Shown here: piece after piece, positions 32,979 to 43,900 of the stretch | Layout: each line of letters begins with the position of its first letter | How positions within the stretch are numbered: position 1 is the stretch's first letter | NCBI GenBank assembly: GCA_017414505.1 | Contig: JAFQLQ010000022.1 | Span: forward strand, 62,001 to 126,000 | Direction: 5' to 3' | DNA length: 64,000 nucleotides | Origin: Clostridia bacterium | GTDB taxonomy: Bacteria; Bacillota; Clostridia; UMGS1840; HGM11507 | Translations under genes and position numbers: made by a program | Notes under the pieces: model-generated | Databases searched by the model: none | What the model was told of the DNA's origin: nothing | The model's input: only the letters and a program-made list of their open reading frames with translations

Positions 32979-34565
32979 TTGAAAAAAATTATAATCGGAG
33001 CATTAACTGCGGCAATTACTGTGCTGAATGTTTGTGCGGCTGATATCAGTCTTGATACAAAAGCAGTTTTTGACTCTTCTTACTCATTGCTCAAAGTAAG
33101 CGGAAATGCTAAAACAGGCGAAGATATAAACATCGTTGTTCAGTCATACGAAATCGAATCGGATAAACTTACTCTGGATGAGGCGAATACCTTGGAAGCG
33201 GTTTTCAATATGACAACTGCAGATAAGGATGGTTTGTATTCTGTATCAATGGGGCTTCCCGAAGTGTGGAGCGAAGGCATTTATAAAGCTCTTGTTTATC
33301 AGGGTGAGGAGAACAAAGAAAGCTGGTTTGTATATACGGATATCACCCCGGAAGAGCTTGATGAAATAAATTCCTCCGATGCGTCGGCTTTAAAAGCGGA
33401 GCTTCCCAATGTTGGAATAAACACTGCTTTTAACGACAAATACGGTACAGAATTAAGTAATTTACTTGTTTCTGCCCGTCCTGCAAGCGGATATACAAAA
33501 GAAGAATTTTTAACTGAGTTAACTGCCGGAATAGGACTTTGTATGATAAAAAACGGAGAAATCAGCATCGAAGAGTTTGTTGAAAGATTTTCAAAGCATC
33601 TTGAAACAGAAAACAGTGAATTTGAAGGTTTTTCGGAAGAAGTTAAAAGAGAAGCAGAGCGTTTGGTAAAAATGCAGACTGCAGGACAGAAGGTTTCCGG
33701 ATTTTTTGCAGATTGTCTGTTGATAGCAAGAATCAACAAAGCTGAATCGGTAGAGGCTTTGCAAAAACTCATCATTGATAACAGCGTAAAGCTTGGTATT
33801 AATCTTTCTGCGTATAATGCGATTTCAACAGATTATCTTAAAGCGCAGGTTTTTGAAAAAATTATAGGTAAAAGCTACACAACTTTAAATGATATAAAAA
33901 ACAGCTTTGAAGCGGCGGCTTCCTCCGGAATAATTCTTATACCGGGAGTATCCGGCGGTGGCGGAGGAGCTTCGGGAGGGGGCTCTTCTTCCGGAAGCTA
34001 CGGCGGTGAATACAGCACAGATGCACCTGTTAAGGAAGCAGGTTTTCCTGATATGGACGGACACTGGGCAGCTGAGGCAGTAAAAAATTTAGCGTCAAAA
34101 AACATTATAAACGGTTTTCCCGACGGTACTTTTATGCCGGAGAAAAGTGTGACGAGAGCTGAATTTTCAAAGATGATATGTCTGGCAAAAAATATTTCTC
34201 AGGGAAGCTACGGAGTTTCATTTGCCGATGTATCAGACAATGCGTGGTACAGCATTTATGTAAAAGCACTTTCGGCAAATAATATTGTAAACGGATTTTC
34301 CGATGGAACCTTCCGTCCCGAAGATAACATTTCACGCCAGGATGCGGCAGTTATAGTATGGAGAATTATTAAAAATTCAAATACAGAAAGTAAAACTGTT
34401 TTTTCTGATGAATCGGAAATAGCAGATTACGCAAAAGAAGCAGTTTCCAAGCTTGGCGGACTTGGCATAATAAACGGATATAACGGATACTTTAATCCTG
34501 CCGACAACATAACAAGAGCCGAAGCCGCAAAAATTCTTAACAGCATTATGAATTCGGCAAATTAG
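32979..34565 (+). CDS. SLH-domain surface protein (second copy), Ig-like plus three SLH repeats
   Basis: A 528-residue wall-anchored protein with the same architecture as the gene at 7133: signal peptide (1-20, ending NVCAAD), Ig-like domain (~22-125), helical middle (~130-320), Gly/Ser-rich linker (~323-350), then three SLH repeats (~355-528: 'DMDGHWAAEAVKNLA', 'DVSDNAWYSIYVKAL', 'DESEIADYAKEAV', each with its TRAEF-like tail). It starts with TTG, with AAGGAA about 12 bases upstream and no in-frame ATG nearby. First gene of the large operon, so it would be made in step with the lyases and importer. Probably structural. Confidence 0.88.
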   Translation: MKKIIIGALTAAITVLNVCAADISLDTKAVFDSSYSLLKVSGNAKTGEDINIVVQSYEIESDKLTLDEANTLEAVFNMTTADKDGLYSVSMGLPEVWSEGIYKALVYQGEENKESWFVYTDITPEELDEINSSDASALKAELPNVGINTAFNDKYGTELSNLLVSARPASGYTKEEFLTELTAGIGLCMIKNGEISIEEFVERFSKHLETENSEFEGFSEEVKREAERLVKMQTAGQKVSGFFADCLLIARINKAESVEALQKLIIDNSVKLGINLSAYNAISTDYLKAQVFEKIIGKSYTTLNDIKNSFEAAASSGIILIPGVSGGGGGASGGGSSSGSYGGEYSTDAPVKEAGFPDMDGHWAAEAVKNLASKNIINGFPDGTFMPEKSVTRAEFSKMICLAKNISQGSYGVSFADVSDNAWYSIYVKALSANNIVNGFSDGTFRPEDNISRQDAAVIVWRIIKNSNTESKTVFSDESEIADYAKEAVSKLGGLGIINGYNGYFNPADNITRAEAAKILNSIMNSAN

Positions 34566-34584
34566 CAGAAAGGATGAGAATTAA

Positions 34585-37227
34585 TTGATAAAAAGACTAT
34601 GCTCGGTAATTTTAGTTTTAACTATGATGTGTGCAGTTTTTTCAACCGTAGCTTTTTCTGAGGAGCAGTCAGATTATAAGTATCAGGCTGATTTAAAGGA
34701 AGCCGTTGAAATTATAGATATGATTTACGGCGGAGAATTTCTGGCAAAAAGCGATAGTGTTTCACGAGGCACATTTATAAAAAAACTATTCGAAATAACA
34801 AAAAATACGGCAATTAAACCTGAAAAGTTTTATTTCAAAGATGTAAAAGCAATAACCGACAATTCGGCAGAAATTTATACGGCGGCAGAATTCGGATGGA
34901 TTTCAAAAGGTGAAAGTTTTGAGCCCGACCGTGAAATTGCAGGCTACGAAGCAACAAAAATTCTTGTAAGCTTAATGGGTTACAGTGCTATGGCAGATGC
35001 AAGAGGCGGATATCCTATGGGATATGTAAGTCTTGCAGAATCTACCGAAATTGATAAAAATGTTGATTTAACAAAAAACATCCTTTCTTCTGACGATGTA
35101 TATATGCTTGTTTTCAACACAATTACAACACCTCTTCCCAAACAGAATAAGGTGAGCGAAAAAATATCATATGAGCAGGGCTTTGACGATATTTTATATA
35201 TTATGTATAAAATAAGATTTCTGGAAGGAAAGGTTACTGCAACACCTTACAATAATTTAAGAGGCGAAGAGCCTGACGAAAAAAGAGACATTGCAGGAAT
35301 TGACGGTACAAATTACAAGTGTGAAATTGCTTCATGGGATGACCTTGGAAAAAGAGTAAGAGCATACATTGATTTTAGCGAAGACGAAGACGGCAAAATA
35401 GTTTACAAACGTGAGCTTTCTTACACAAAAACTCTGAAATTATCAGACATAACAGGAAAAGACGGAAACTCGGTTTCATACAGCTATGATGACGGAAGAA
35501 AAGAAAAAAGCTTAAGACTCAATGCCGGTGCAACTGTTATTTTTAACGGACGTAAGGTTACTGAGAATATCAGCAGTTACTTTACCGAAGCTACCGGAGA
35601 AGCAGTTTTTGTTTATGACGAAAGATACGACACCTGTGACACGGTTTATATAAACAGATACGATTATCTTTATGTTCACAATACTGACCTTCTTGCTGAA
35701 ACAGTAAGTGATGTTAATTCCTCAGAAAATCTTATTGAGTTTCAGAACGGATTATACATAGTTGAAGACCAGAACGGAAATGAAATGGACTGGAAAGGTA
35801 TTTCCGCAGGTGAAGTTTTAAGGATAATAAGATCGGAAGATAAAAAATTTGTTTATCTTAAAAAAATCACCGGCAAGGTTTCCGGAAAGGTTACATCTAT
35901 ATCGGATAAAATCACTATAGAAGATAAAGAATACGAGATGTCTTCGTATTTCAAAAAATATTATCTTAGCAAATTTAATTCGGCTTACAGCGTATCTGTA
36001 ATTACTGACGGAGATATTTTAGTATCGTTTGAAGGAATCAGCACAGCAATGCAGTATGGATATATGACAGACCTGATGTATGAGGGTTCTCTTGATGATA
36101 AATACAAAGCGAAAATTTATGATACCTCGGGAGAATTCAACAAGTACTATTTTGCAGATAAAATAACTGTAGACGGCGAGGGTGGAAAAACCGCAGGTGT
36201 TGTAAATACACTTTTTGCAAACACTCCTCAGCTTATCCGTTTTGGACTTGATTCTAACGGCGAAATAAAGCATATCGACTTTGCTTCGGGTGATATTCCT
36301 GAAACTCCGGGCGTTTTTGATGATGATAAAAACGTACTTACAAGCTATGATTATCTTACAGGAAAAATCCTTTATTACAGAAACAAAGCCGGTGTTCTTG
36401 GCGGATTTTGCAGTGTAAATTCAGCAGTAATGTTCTGCATTCCCGAAGATGTCGATAACGAGGAAGGCTATGCAATAAGAACAAGAGTTAACGGAACAAT
36501 CGGAGAGGGAAGCTACAACGATGCTGTTGTATACGACCTTAACGAATACGGCGAAGCAGGTGCGGTGGTAGTTAAGAGAGAAAGCTCCTACGAAATTTCT
36601 ATTTATCCCGAACCGATGCTTGTAAAATCTGTTTATATGGGGCTTAATGATAAAGGCGAAAAAAGATATATAATTTATGGTTGGCAAAACAAGGCTTTCA
36701 AAACGGTATATCTTGATCCTGCAAAATCAGCGGATTACGTTAAAAAATCTTCTGCAAAGGGCGAGGTTGTAAACAGCAGTCATCCGTTGCTTAGCGGAGG
36801 AGATATAATTCATATTTCAACAGATGCAAACAATGAAATAAGAAATAAAATTCAGGTTGTTTTCGATGCGAGAAAAGGTGTATTTGCATCAACTGACTAC
36901 GGCAACTTTAATAAAGACGACGGTTTTCGTGCAATGTACTACGGCGGAGTGGTATATACAAATTCTCCCGACAGCGGATTTGCCGGAATTTCCATTGGCG
37001 ACAATGCGTGGAGCTTTCTGCCTGAAAATTTAAGATATTTAAGTACAAACGCTTCTATGTCAATCGTTCAGTACAATGCAAGAACCGGAGAAGTGAGACC
37101 TCTTGAAAAAACAGATATAAAATCCTATAAACACAATGGTGAAAAAGCTCATTTTGCTATATTCTATCAGGATAGTTTTGATACAAAGAATGTTATTCTA
37201 TACGAAGAAACGGAAGGTCGAAGATAG
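34585..37227 (+). CDS. Large N-terminal SLH-like secreted protein (second copy)
   Basis: An 880-residue exported protein related to the gene at 8889. Signal peptide (about 1-27, ending AFSEE), SLH-like repeats at ~35-185 including 'FEPDREIAGYEATKILVSLMGY' and 'ARGGYPMGYVSLA', then ~690 residues of beta-rich sequence with recurring 'V.FNG..V..N', 'YDTCDTVYINRYDYLYV' and 'GKVTSISDKITIEDKEY' units. No enzyme motifs recognised. TTG start after AAAGGATG. Its stop TAG shares its last base with the GTG start of the first lyase, so translation is coupled. It may present or scaffold the lyases at the surface (inference). Confidence 0.8.
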   Translation: MIKRLCSVILVLTMMCAVFSTVAFSEEQSDYKYQADLKEAVEIIDMIYGGEFLAKSDSVSRGTFIKKLFEITKNTAIKPEKFYFKDVKAITDNSAEIYTAAEFGWISKGESFEPDREIAGYEATKILVSLMGYSAMADARGGYPMGYVSLAESTEIDKNVDLTKNILSSDDVYMLVFNTITTPLPKQNKVSEKISYEQGFDDILYIMYKIRFLEGKVTATPYNNLRGEEPDEKRDIAGIDGTNYKCEIASWDDLGKRVRAYIDFSEDEDGKIVYKRELSYTKTLKLSDITGKDGNSVSYSYDDGRKEKSLRLNAGATVIFNGRKVTENISSYFTEATGEAVFVYDERYDTCDTVYINRYDYLYVHNTDLLAETVSDVNSSENLIEFQNGLYIVEDQNGNEMDWKGISAGEVLRIIRSEDKKFVYLKKITGKVSGKVTSISDKITIEDKEYEMSSYFKKYYLSKFNSAYSVSVITDGDILVSFEGISTAMQYGYMTDLMYEGSLDDKYKAKIYDTSGEFNKYYFADKITVDGEGGKTAGVVNTLFANTPQLIRFGLDSNGEIKHIDFASGDIPETPGVFDDDKNVLTSYDYLTGKILYYRNKAGVLGGFCSVNSAVMFCIPEDVDNEEGYAIRTRVNGTIGEGSYNDAVVYDLNEYGEAGAVVVKRESSYEISIYPEPMLVKSVYMGLNDKGEKRYIIYGWQNKAFKTVYLDPAKSADYVKKSSAKGEVVNSSHPLLSGGDIIHISTDANNEIRNKIQVVFDARKGVFASTDYGNFNKDDGFRAMYYGGVVYTNSPDSGFAGISIGDNAWSFLPENLRYLSTNASMSIVQYNARTGEVRPLEKTDIKSYKHNGEKAHFAIFYQDSFDTKNVILYEETEGRR

Positions 37228-40200
37228 TGAATAGAAATTTTATTAAAAAGTATATATCCGTATTAACAGCTTTTGTACTGAGTATGAGTATGGCACCAAT
37301 TTCTGCTTTTTCTGCAACGGCTGCAGAGCTTCTTAACATAAAATTTGATAATTTTATAACCAACAGAGGAATAGAAAACGTAGTTGTTTCCGAGGGAGAT
37401 GCGAGAGTTGTTTCGGATAGAAGCAATAACAAAGCATATTTTTTCCCCGAAAATTACGGCAGACTTTCAGAGACTCTGAGCAGCGAGGAGGATGCTTTCA
37501 CATTCAGTATAAGTATTAAAGCGGCAAAAAAATCCTCTATTCAGGTACATTTCGGAAGTAAAGAAAACGAAATGAGCGTAACTTTAATTAATATTAAGGA
37601 TAACAAGCTGTTGGATTCAAAAAAAGCTTCTGTTGCAAGCTTAAAAACCGGAGCCTACAGTAACATAACTGTTGCAGTTGACAATGTAAATCTTATTTAT
37701 GATTTATATCTGGACGGAAAGAGCATTTTAAACGATGTTCCATTTTCAAAAAGAGCAGGAAAATACCTTACAATTGAAAATCTCAACGGAAACACTTACA
37801 TAGATAATGTTTGTGCCAAATCCGGAATATTTACTTCCATTTCCGGCTCATTTGTAAGCTATAATAATACGGCTGATGCGTGGATTGATTACGATTATTT
37901 CACAAATTCGGATGTTTGCTTTGTGGATATTGAAGCAATTGACGATGTATCCTATGCAAAGGGGCTTTACAAATACTTCGACGGAGCGGCATCACCGAAA
38001 GGAAATAAAATCACTCTTAACCGAATTGAGCAGAGGGATAATCCAAACAGAAACAACAGCTATATAGTTATGGAAAAAACCACTTCGGAGAATTGTCATT
38101 ACGATTTTTATTCTCCCGAGCAAAGAGCTCCCAAGTACGGATATTTCCCAAGCTGGCTTTATACAGGGAGTGTGAAAATTGATGAATTTGGTGCACCGGT
38201 GTATTTTGCATATTTAAGAGACGTTTTAACAACCGGGGAGTATCAGATATTAAATCCCGTATACATTGACGAATCGGGTAAGGTTATTACATCTGGCGGT
38301 AAGCTTGTAAAAACACTTTCAAAAGGCGAATGGCTTAATTTTAAAATTGCGGTTGATACAAAATATCACGATGTAAGAATTTACATTGATGAAAAACCGG
38401 TAGATAACTTCCCCATTCCCGAAACCTTCAAAACACTTCAGATGCTACGGCTTGTTATAGAGTTTGGCGGAAATTGTACCGCAACATTTGATAAGCTTAA
38501 GCTTATCGGAATGAGAAACCGTTACGACCACAGAAAACCTGATTATCACGAACCGCAGATGTCCAACGATAGGGGAATCGAAAGATTTCTTGCAGGTAAG
38601 GTTGCTTTTTACGCATACAGCGAGAATGTATTTTCCGGCGGGAAAAAATATATAAGAGTTGATAAACCTCTTATGATAGATGATGTTTTATATGTAAGTG
38701 CCGGAGCACTTGGCGTAGGATACGGTGAATCTCTTGTTACATATGCTACCGCTAAAACGGCAACCGGCAATAATCTGAAGCTTACGGCGGACAGCAGAAC
38801 AGTTATTTATAACGGAGCTGAATATAATATGTCACTGCCCTGTATATGGGAAAACGACAGACTTTATATTCCCGTTGCACAGTTTGCTTCGGAGGTTCTG
38901 AAGCATTGCGTAAGAACAGACGGTCAGGGACTTGTTGTGACTTCTTCAAGTTACTTTGATTTATATACTGAGGACACAAAGGCTGATATTTATATTCAGG
39001 GTGCACACCGCTTTGAATATGATTATTATAAAAATATGACTCCTTTAAGAGTTCTTAACCATTATATGCAGTTTGAACGTCCTGACAAGGAAACTCTTAA
39101 AAATGATTTTAATAAGAAAACCGGCAACGGAAAGCTTCGTCCGAGAGTTCTTGCTTCTAAAAAGGAATTTGATAAAGTACGAAATTACAAGGATTCTGAC
39201 AGCTATCTTAACGGTATTGTAAATGAAATAGTAGAAAGAGCAAACTCTTATCTTGCCAATTCCGAATACGGTTATGAAATTGAAAATTCACAGGATATGC
39301 TTAAAATAGCAAGAGGATATAAGCTGGAAGTGGAAACACTTGCTTTTGCATATCAGATAACCGGAAACGAGGATTATGCCGCAAAGGTATGGAATACACT
39401 TGAAACTGTATTCTCCTACCCCGACTGGAACTATTCTCATCTTATAGACAGTGGTGAAATGGCGGCATGGACTGCCATTGCATATGACTGGTGTTACGAT
39501 TATTTTGATGATAACCAGAAAAAATACATTGAAGAAAATATGGTTAAATTTATAATTGATCCATATACGGATATTATCCGTGATTTGCGTTTCACAAGAG
39601 AAACTATGGCAAATGCAGGTGATTATGTAACCGGAAAAACCAACTTCAATGCAGTATGTAACGGAGGAACAATTGCGGCTTGCATTGCACTTGCGGATGT
39701 TTATCCCGAAAAGTGCTTTGAGCTTCTTACTATGGCAGTTCGTTCTTTTGAAAATGTTCTTTTAGCCTACAGACCGGATGGCGCATGGCCCGAAAGTCCG
39801 TCCTACTGGGAATATTGTACTCAGTATGCAGGAAGAGGTGTTTCATCACTTATAAATGCAATGGGACAGCATTACGGACTTTTGGATGCTCAGGGCTTTA
39901 AAGAAAGTGCACAGTGGGTTATGCAGAATAACAGCTACGGCGGTTCTTACGCATATCACGATGCAGAGCTTGGAACAACATCCAGTAAAATGTCAACTTT
40001 AATTTCCTATTATACGGGGAATGAGAATTTGCAGAAGGCTTGTTACGAGCAGTCGGCAAGCGGAATAAGAACTCGATGGCCGGAGGATGCACTTTACTAT
40101 AATCCTCATTGTGAGGGAGATGCGGATAAGCTTCCGCACAGTGCTTTTTACGACGGACTGGATCTGGCATACAGCCGTTCATCCTTTTTGGATAAAAAAG

Positions 40201-40949
40201 GCTTCTACTTTGCAACTCACGCAGGTATTGTAAAACCGTATCACGCACAGGCGGATGTGGGAACCTTTGTATTTGACTTAAACGGTGTCCGCTGGGCAGA
40301 AGATATAGGAAAAGAAAACTATGTTGTAATGCGCGGGGGCGGAAAGGTGGCTTACAGGCAGGCCATGCAGGGACACAGCGTTGTTGTTCACGATCCGCCG
40401 ACAAATGCGTGGGGTATGAATTACGACGGCGGAGAAATTCCGCTTATACGTTATGAAGATAACGATTACGCCATGACAGTATCCTACGATATGAGGCTCG
40501 CATATAAGCAGTTTGTATCACAGCACAACAGAGGCTTTTATGTAGGCGATAATTTCAGAAGCCTTACTGTTCAGGATAGCTTTACAACACTTAAAGCTAT
40601 GGATTCTTACTGGTTTATGCAAACACCTGCAACTTCAATAGATATTATAGACAATCAGACGGCAATTCTTCATAAAAACGGAAAAGCACTCAGAATGGAG
40701 GTTCGGTGCGATGTTCCCGGTTATGAGCTGGGATACGGCCCGGCACAGTCAATTGAGGGAACCGAACATCACAGATATGAGGGTGAAAATCCGAATACCG
40801 CATATCAGCGTATGCATATAAAAATGCCTGTTCAGGCAGGTAAAACCTATACGGTAACAGTTAAAATGTACACCTATGGTGAAAGAGGAATTTCAAGTAT
40901 AGACGAAATGACAGTTCCTATGGCTGAGTGGGAATTGCCCGAAGAATAA
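37227..40949 (+). CDS. Secreted heparinase II/III-like polysaccharide lyase (copy 1)
   Basis: A 1240-residue secreted lyase predicted to cleave uronic-acid-containing polysaccharide by beta-elimination. Signal peptide (~1-30); two LamG-like jelly rolls (~33-195 and ~210-428); a degenerate copper-amine-oxidase-N-like stalk (~440-585); then an (alpha/alpha) toroid (~635-1000: 'RPRVLASKKEFD', 'NYSHLIDSGEMAAWTAIAYDW', 'NFNAVCNGGTIAA', 'DGAWPESPSYWEY') and the beta domain of heparinase II/III ('KPYHAQADVGTFVFDLNG', corresponding to the H-x-x-D-x-G-x-F signature). GTG start, overlapping the previous stop by one base. The gene at 40986 is a close tandem duplicate. Heparin itself should not be assumed; this fold also includes alginate, chondroitin and other lyases. 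Confidence 0.87.
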   Translation: MNRNFIKKYISVLTAFVLSMSMAPISAFSATAAELLNIKFDNFITNRGIENVVVSEGDARVVSDRSNNKAYFFPENYGRLSETLSSEEDAFTFSISIKAAKKSSIQVHFGSKENEMSVTLINIKDNKLLDSKKASVASLKTGAYSNITVAVDNVNLIYDLYLDGKSILNDVPFSKRAGKYLTIENLNGNTYIDNVCAKSGIFTSISGSFVSYNNTADAWIDYDYFTNSDVCFVDIEAIDDVSYAKGLYKYFDGAASPKGNKITLNRIEQRDNPNRNNSYIVMEKTTSENCHYDFYSPEQRAPKYGYFPSWLYTGSVKIDEFGAPVYFAYLRDVLTTGEYQILNPVYIDESGKVITSGGKLVKTLSKGEWLNFKIAVDTKYHDVRIYIDEKPVDNFPIPETFKTLQMLRLVIEFGGNCTATFDKLKLIGMRNRYDHRKPDYHEPQMSNDRGIERFLAGKVAFYAYSENVFSGGKKYIRVDKPLMIDDVLYVSAGALGVGYGESLVTYATAKTATGNNLKLTADSRTVIYNGAEYNMSLPCIWENDRLYIPVAQFASEVLKHCVRTDGQGLVVTSSSYFDLYTEDTKADIYIQGAHRFEYDYYKNMTPLRVLNHYMQFERPDKETLKNDFNKKTGNGKLRPRVLASKKEFDKVRNYKDSDSYLNGIVNEIVERANSYLANSEYGYEIENSQDMLKIARGYKLEVETLAFAYQITGNEDYAAKVWNTLETVFSYPDWNYSHLIDSGEMAAWTAIAYDWCYDYFDDNQKKYIEENMVKFIIDPYTDIIRDLRFTRETMANAGDYVTGKTNFNAVCNGGTIAACIALADVYPEKCFELLTMAVRSFENVLLAYRPDGAWPESPSYWEYCTQYAGRGVSSLINAMGQHYGLLDAQGFKESAQWVMQNNSYGGSYAYHDAELGTTSSKMSTLISYYTGNENLQKACYEQSASGIRTRWPEDALYYNPHCEGDADKLPHSAFYDGLDLAYSRSSFLDKKGFYFATHAGIVKPYHAQADVGTFVFDLNGVRWAEDIGKENYVVMRGGGKVAYRQAMQGHSVVVHDPPTNAWGMNYDGGEIPLIRYEDNDYAMTVSYDMRLAYKQFVSQHNRGFYVGDNFRSLTVQDSFTTLKAMDSYWFMQTPATSIDIIDNQTAILHKNGKALRMEVRCDVPGYELGYGPAQSIEGTEHHRYEGENPNTAYQRMHIKMPVQAGKTYTVTVKMYTYGERGISSIDEMTVPMAEWELPEE

Positions 40950-40985
40950 GATGTTTTCATTCTGAGAAACGGAGGGACACAGAAA

Positions 40986-43900
40986 ATGAACGGAAAAACA
41001 ACAAAAAAAGTTATATCGGCACTTTTATGCACTGTATTTCTTTTTAGTATTATTCCTGCTACTGTTTTTTCTGCAGAAACAAAGGAGCTTCTTAATATAA
41101 AATTTGATAACCTGATTACAAACAGAGGTATAGACAATGTAATTGTATCAGAAGGCGAGCCCAGAGTTGTTGCAGACGGAAAAAACAACAAAGCTTACTG
41201 CTTTACGGGCGGCTACGGAAAATTCGCATCGGTATTGAGCGAAGAAGCCGACATTTTTACATTCAGTATGGATGTAAAATCTGCAAAACAGTCCAGCTTT
41301 CAGGTGAGATTCGGCAATACCGAATCCGAAATGGGAATTAAGCTTATAACAGTTAAAAACAACGCTTTATATACCGCAGAAAACAAGTATATAGGCGGAC
41401 TTGTTGGAACCGGATATAACAAGATAACCATTGCAGTTGACAATGTAAATCTTATTTATGATTTATATCTTAACGGAAAAAAAGTTCTTAAAAAATGGAG
41501 CTTTTCAAAAAGTGCAGGAAAATATGTAACAATCGAAAATCTTGAAGGAAGCACAAATATTGATAATATCTGCGCAAGAGAAGGAATAACATCTTCGGTA
41601 AAAGGCACAGCTGTTGCCTACAACAGTGCCGCAGATGCCTGGATAGATTACGATTATTTCACAAATTCCGATGTATGCTTTATAGATATTGAGTCGATTG
41701 ACGACCATAACTATACCAGACAGGATTTTAAATATTTCGACGGTATGGCATTCCCCAAGGGGAATAAAATTACTCTTAACCGTATAGCACAGAGAGAAAA
41801 TCCAAACCGTGAAAACAGTTACATAATAATGGAAAAAACCACCTCTGAAAACTGTTATTACGATTTCTATTCTCCCGAGCAGAGAGCTCCCAAATACGGA
41901 TATTTTCCAAGCTGGCTCTATACGGGAAGAGTTAAGATTGATAAATTTGGTGCTCCGGTACATTTTGCATATTTCAGAGATGTTTTAACAACCGGCTCTT
42001 ATCAGATTGTAAATCCAATGTATATTGATTCGGCAGGTAAGGTTATTACTTCAAGCGGAAAAATTGTAAAACAGCTTGCAGCAGGCGAATGGCTGAATTT
42101 CAAGGTTGCAATTGATACCGAAAAGCACGATGTAAGACTTTATATTGATGAAAAATTAGTAGACAGCTTTGGCATAACAGAAAATTTCAGAACTCTGCAG
42201 ATGATGCGTATTATTATTGAATACGGCGGTGACTGCACTGCAACCTTTGATAAGCTAAATCTTCTTGGAATGAGAAATCGTTATGACCACGAAAAACCGG
42301 ATTATCACGCACCTCAGATGTCATCGGATGACGGAATTGAAAAATTCCTGAGTGATAAGGTAGCTTTTTACGGTCACAGTAAAAACGTTTTTTCAAACGG
42401 AGAAAAACACATAAGAGTTGATGAACCTCTTATAAAAGACGGAATTTTATACGTAAGCTCAAAGTCGCTTGCAGTTGGATTCGGATATACATATGAAACC
42501 GAAACAGCAGAGTCTGCTTCAACAGCCGACGGTCTTAAACTTACTGCAAACAGTAATTCTGTTATGTATAGCGGTAAGGAAATAAATATGTCGCTTCCTT
42601 GTATAACGGAAAACGAAAAGCTTTACATCCCCGTTGAACAGTTTGCGGCAGAAGTTCTTGGATGGTGTGTTAAAAAGGATGGTCAGGGACTTGTTATAAC
42701 CGACGATAAGCCTTTTGATTTGTACACAGAGGATACAAAACCCGATGTTTATATTCAGGGTGCACACCGTTTCCAGTACGACTACTATAAAAATATGACT
42801 CCCTTAAGAGTTCTTAATCATTATATGCAGTTTGAGCGTCCCGATAAGGAAACTCTTATGGAGGACTTTAACAAAACCACCAACAACGGTGAGCTTCGTC
42901 CGAGAGTTCTTGCTTCCAAAAAGGAATTTGATACAGTAAGAGCAAATAAGGACAATGACGCATATCTTAAGGATATTGTTGATGAAATTATAGGAACTGC
43001 GAACACTTATTTATCCAATTCGGAATATGACTATGCAATTCCCAACGGTCAGGATATGCTGATGATAGCAAGAGGATATAAGCTGGAAATCGAAGCGCTG
43101 TCCTTTGCGTATCAGATAACGAAAGAAGCAAAATATGCCGAAAAGGTATGGAATACCTTAAAAACTGTATTCTCCTATCCCGACTGGAACTATTCTCATA
43201 TGATAGACAGTGGTGAAATGGCTGCGTGGACTGCAATTGCATACGACTGGTGTTACGATTATTTCAACGAAGAACAGAGAAAATACATTGAAGAAAGTAT
43301 GGTTAAATTTATAATTGATCCGTATTCGGAAATTATACGTGACCTTCGTTTCACAAGAGAAACAATGGGTAATGCCGGCGACTATGCAACAAGCAAAACC
43401 AACTTCAATGCAGTATGTAACGGCGGAACAATTGCGGCTTGTGTAGCACTTGGAAACGTATATCCCGAAAAATGCTTTGATTTGCTTGCCCTTGCAGTTC
43501 GTTCCATTGAAAACGTTCTTTTATCTTACAGACCTGACGGTGCATGGCCCGAAAGTCCCTCCTACTGGGAATACTGTACTCAGTATGCAGGAAGAGGAGT
43601 TTCATCGCTTATAAATGCAATGGGACAGCATTACGGACTTTTAGATGCACAGGGCTTTACAGAAAGTGCCGAATGGGTTATGAAAAATAACAGCTATGGC
43701 GGTTCCTATGCATATCACGATGCGGATATGGGAACAACCTCAAGTAAAATGTCAACACTTATTTCCTATTATACAGGAGATGAAGATTTACAGAATGCCT
43801 GCTATGCGCAGACCGCAAGCGGTATAAGAACTCGCTGGCCGGAGGATGCACTTTACTATAATCCCGACTGTAAAGGTAATGCAGATAATCTTCCGCTTAA

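Noticed and set aside
39919..40404. 161-residue leftward open frame within the first lyase
   Set aside because: Antisense shadow: Arg/Pro/His-rich, no ribosome site, and the + strand frame clearly encodes the conserved lyase domain.
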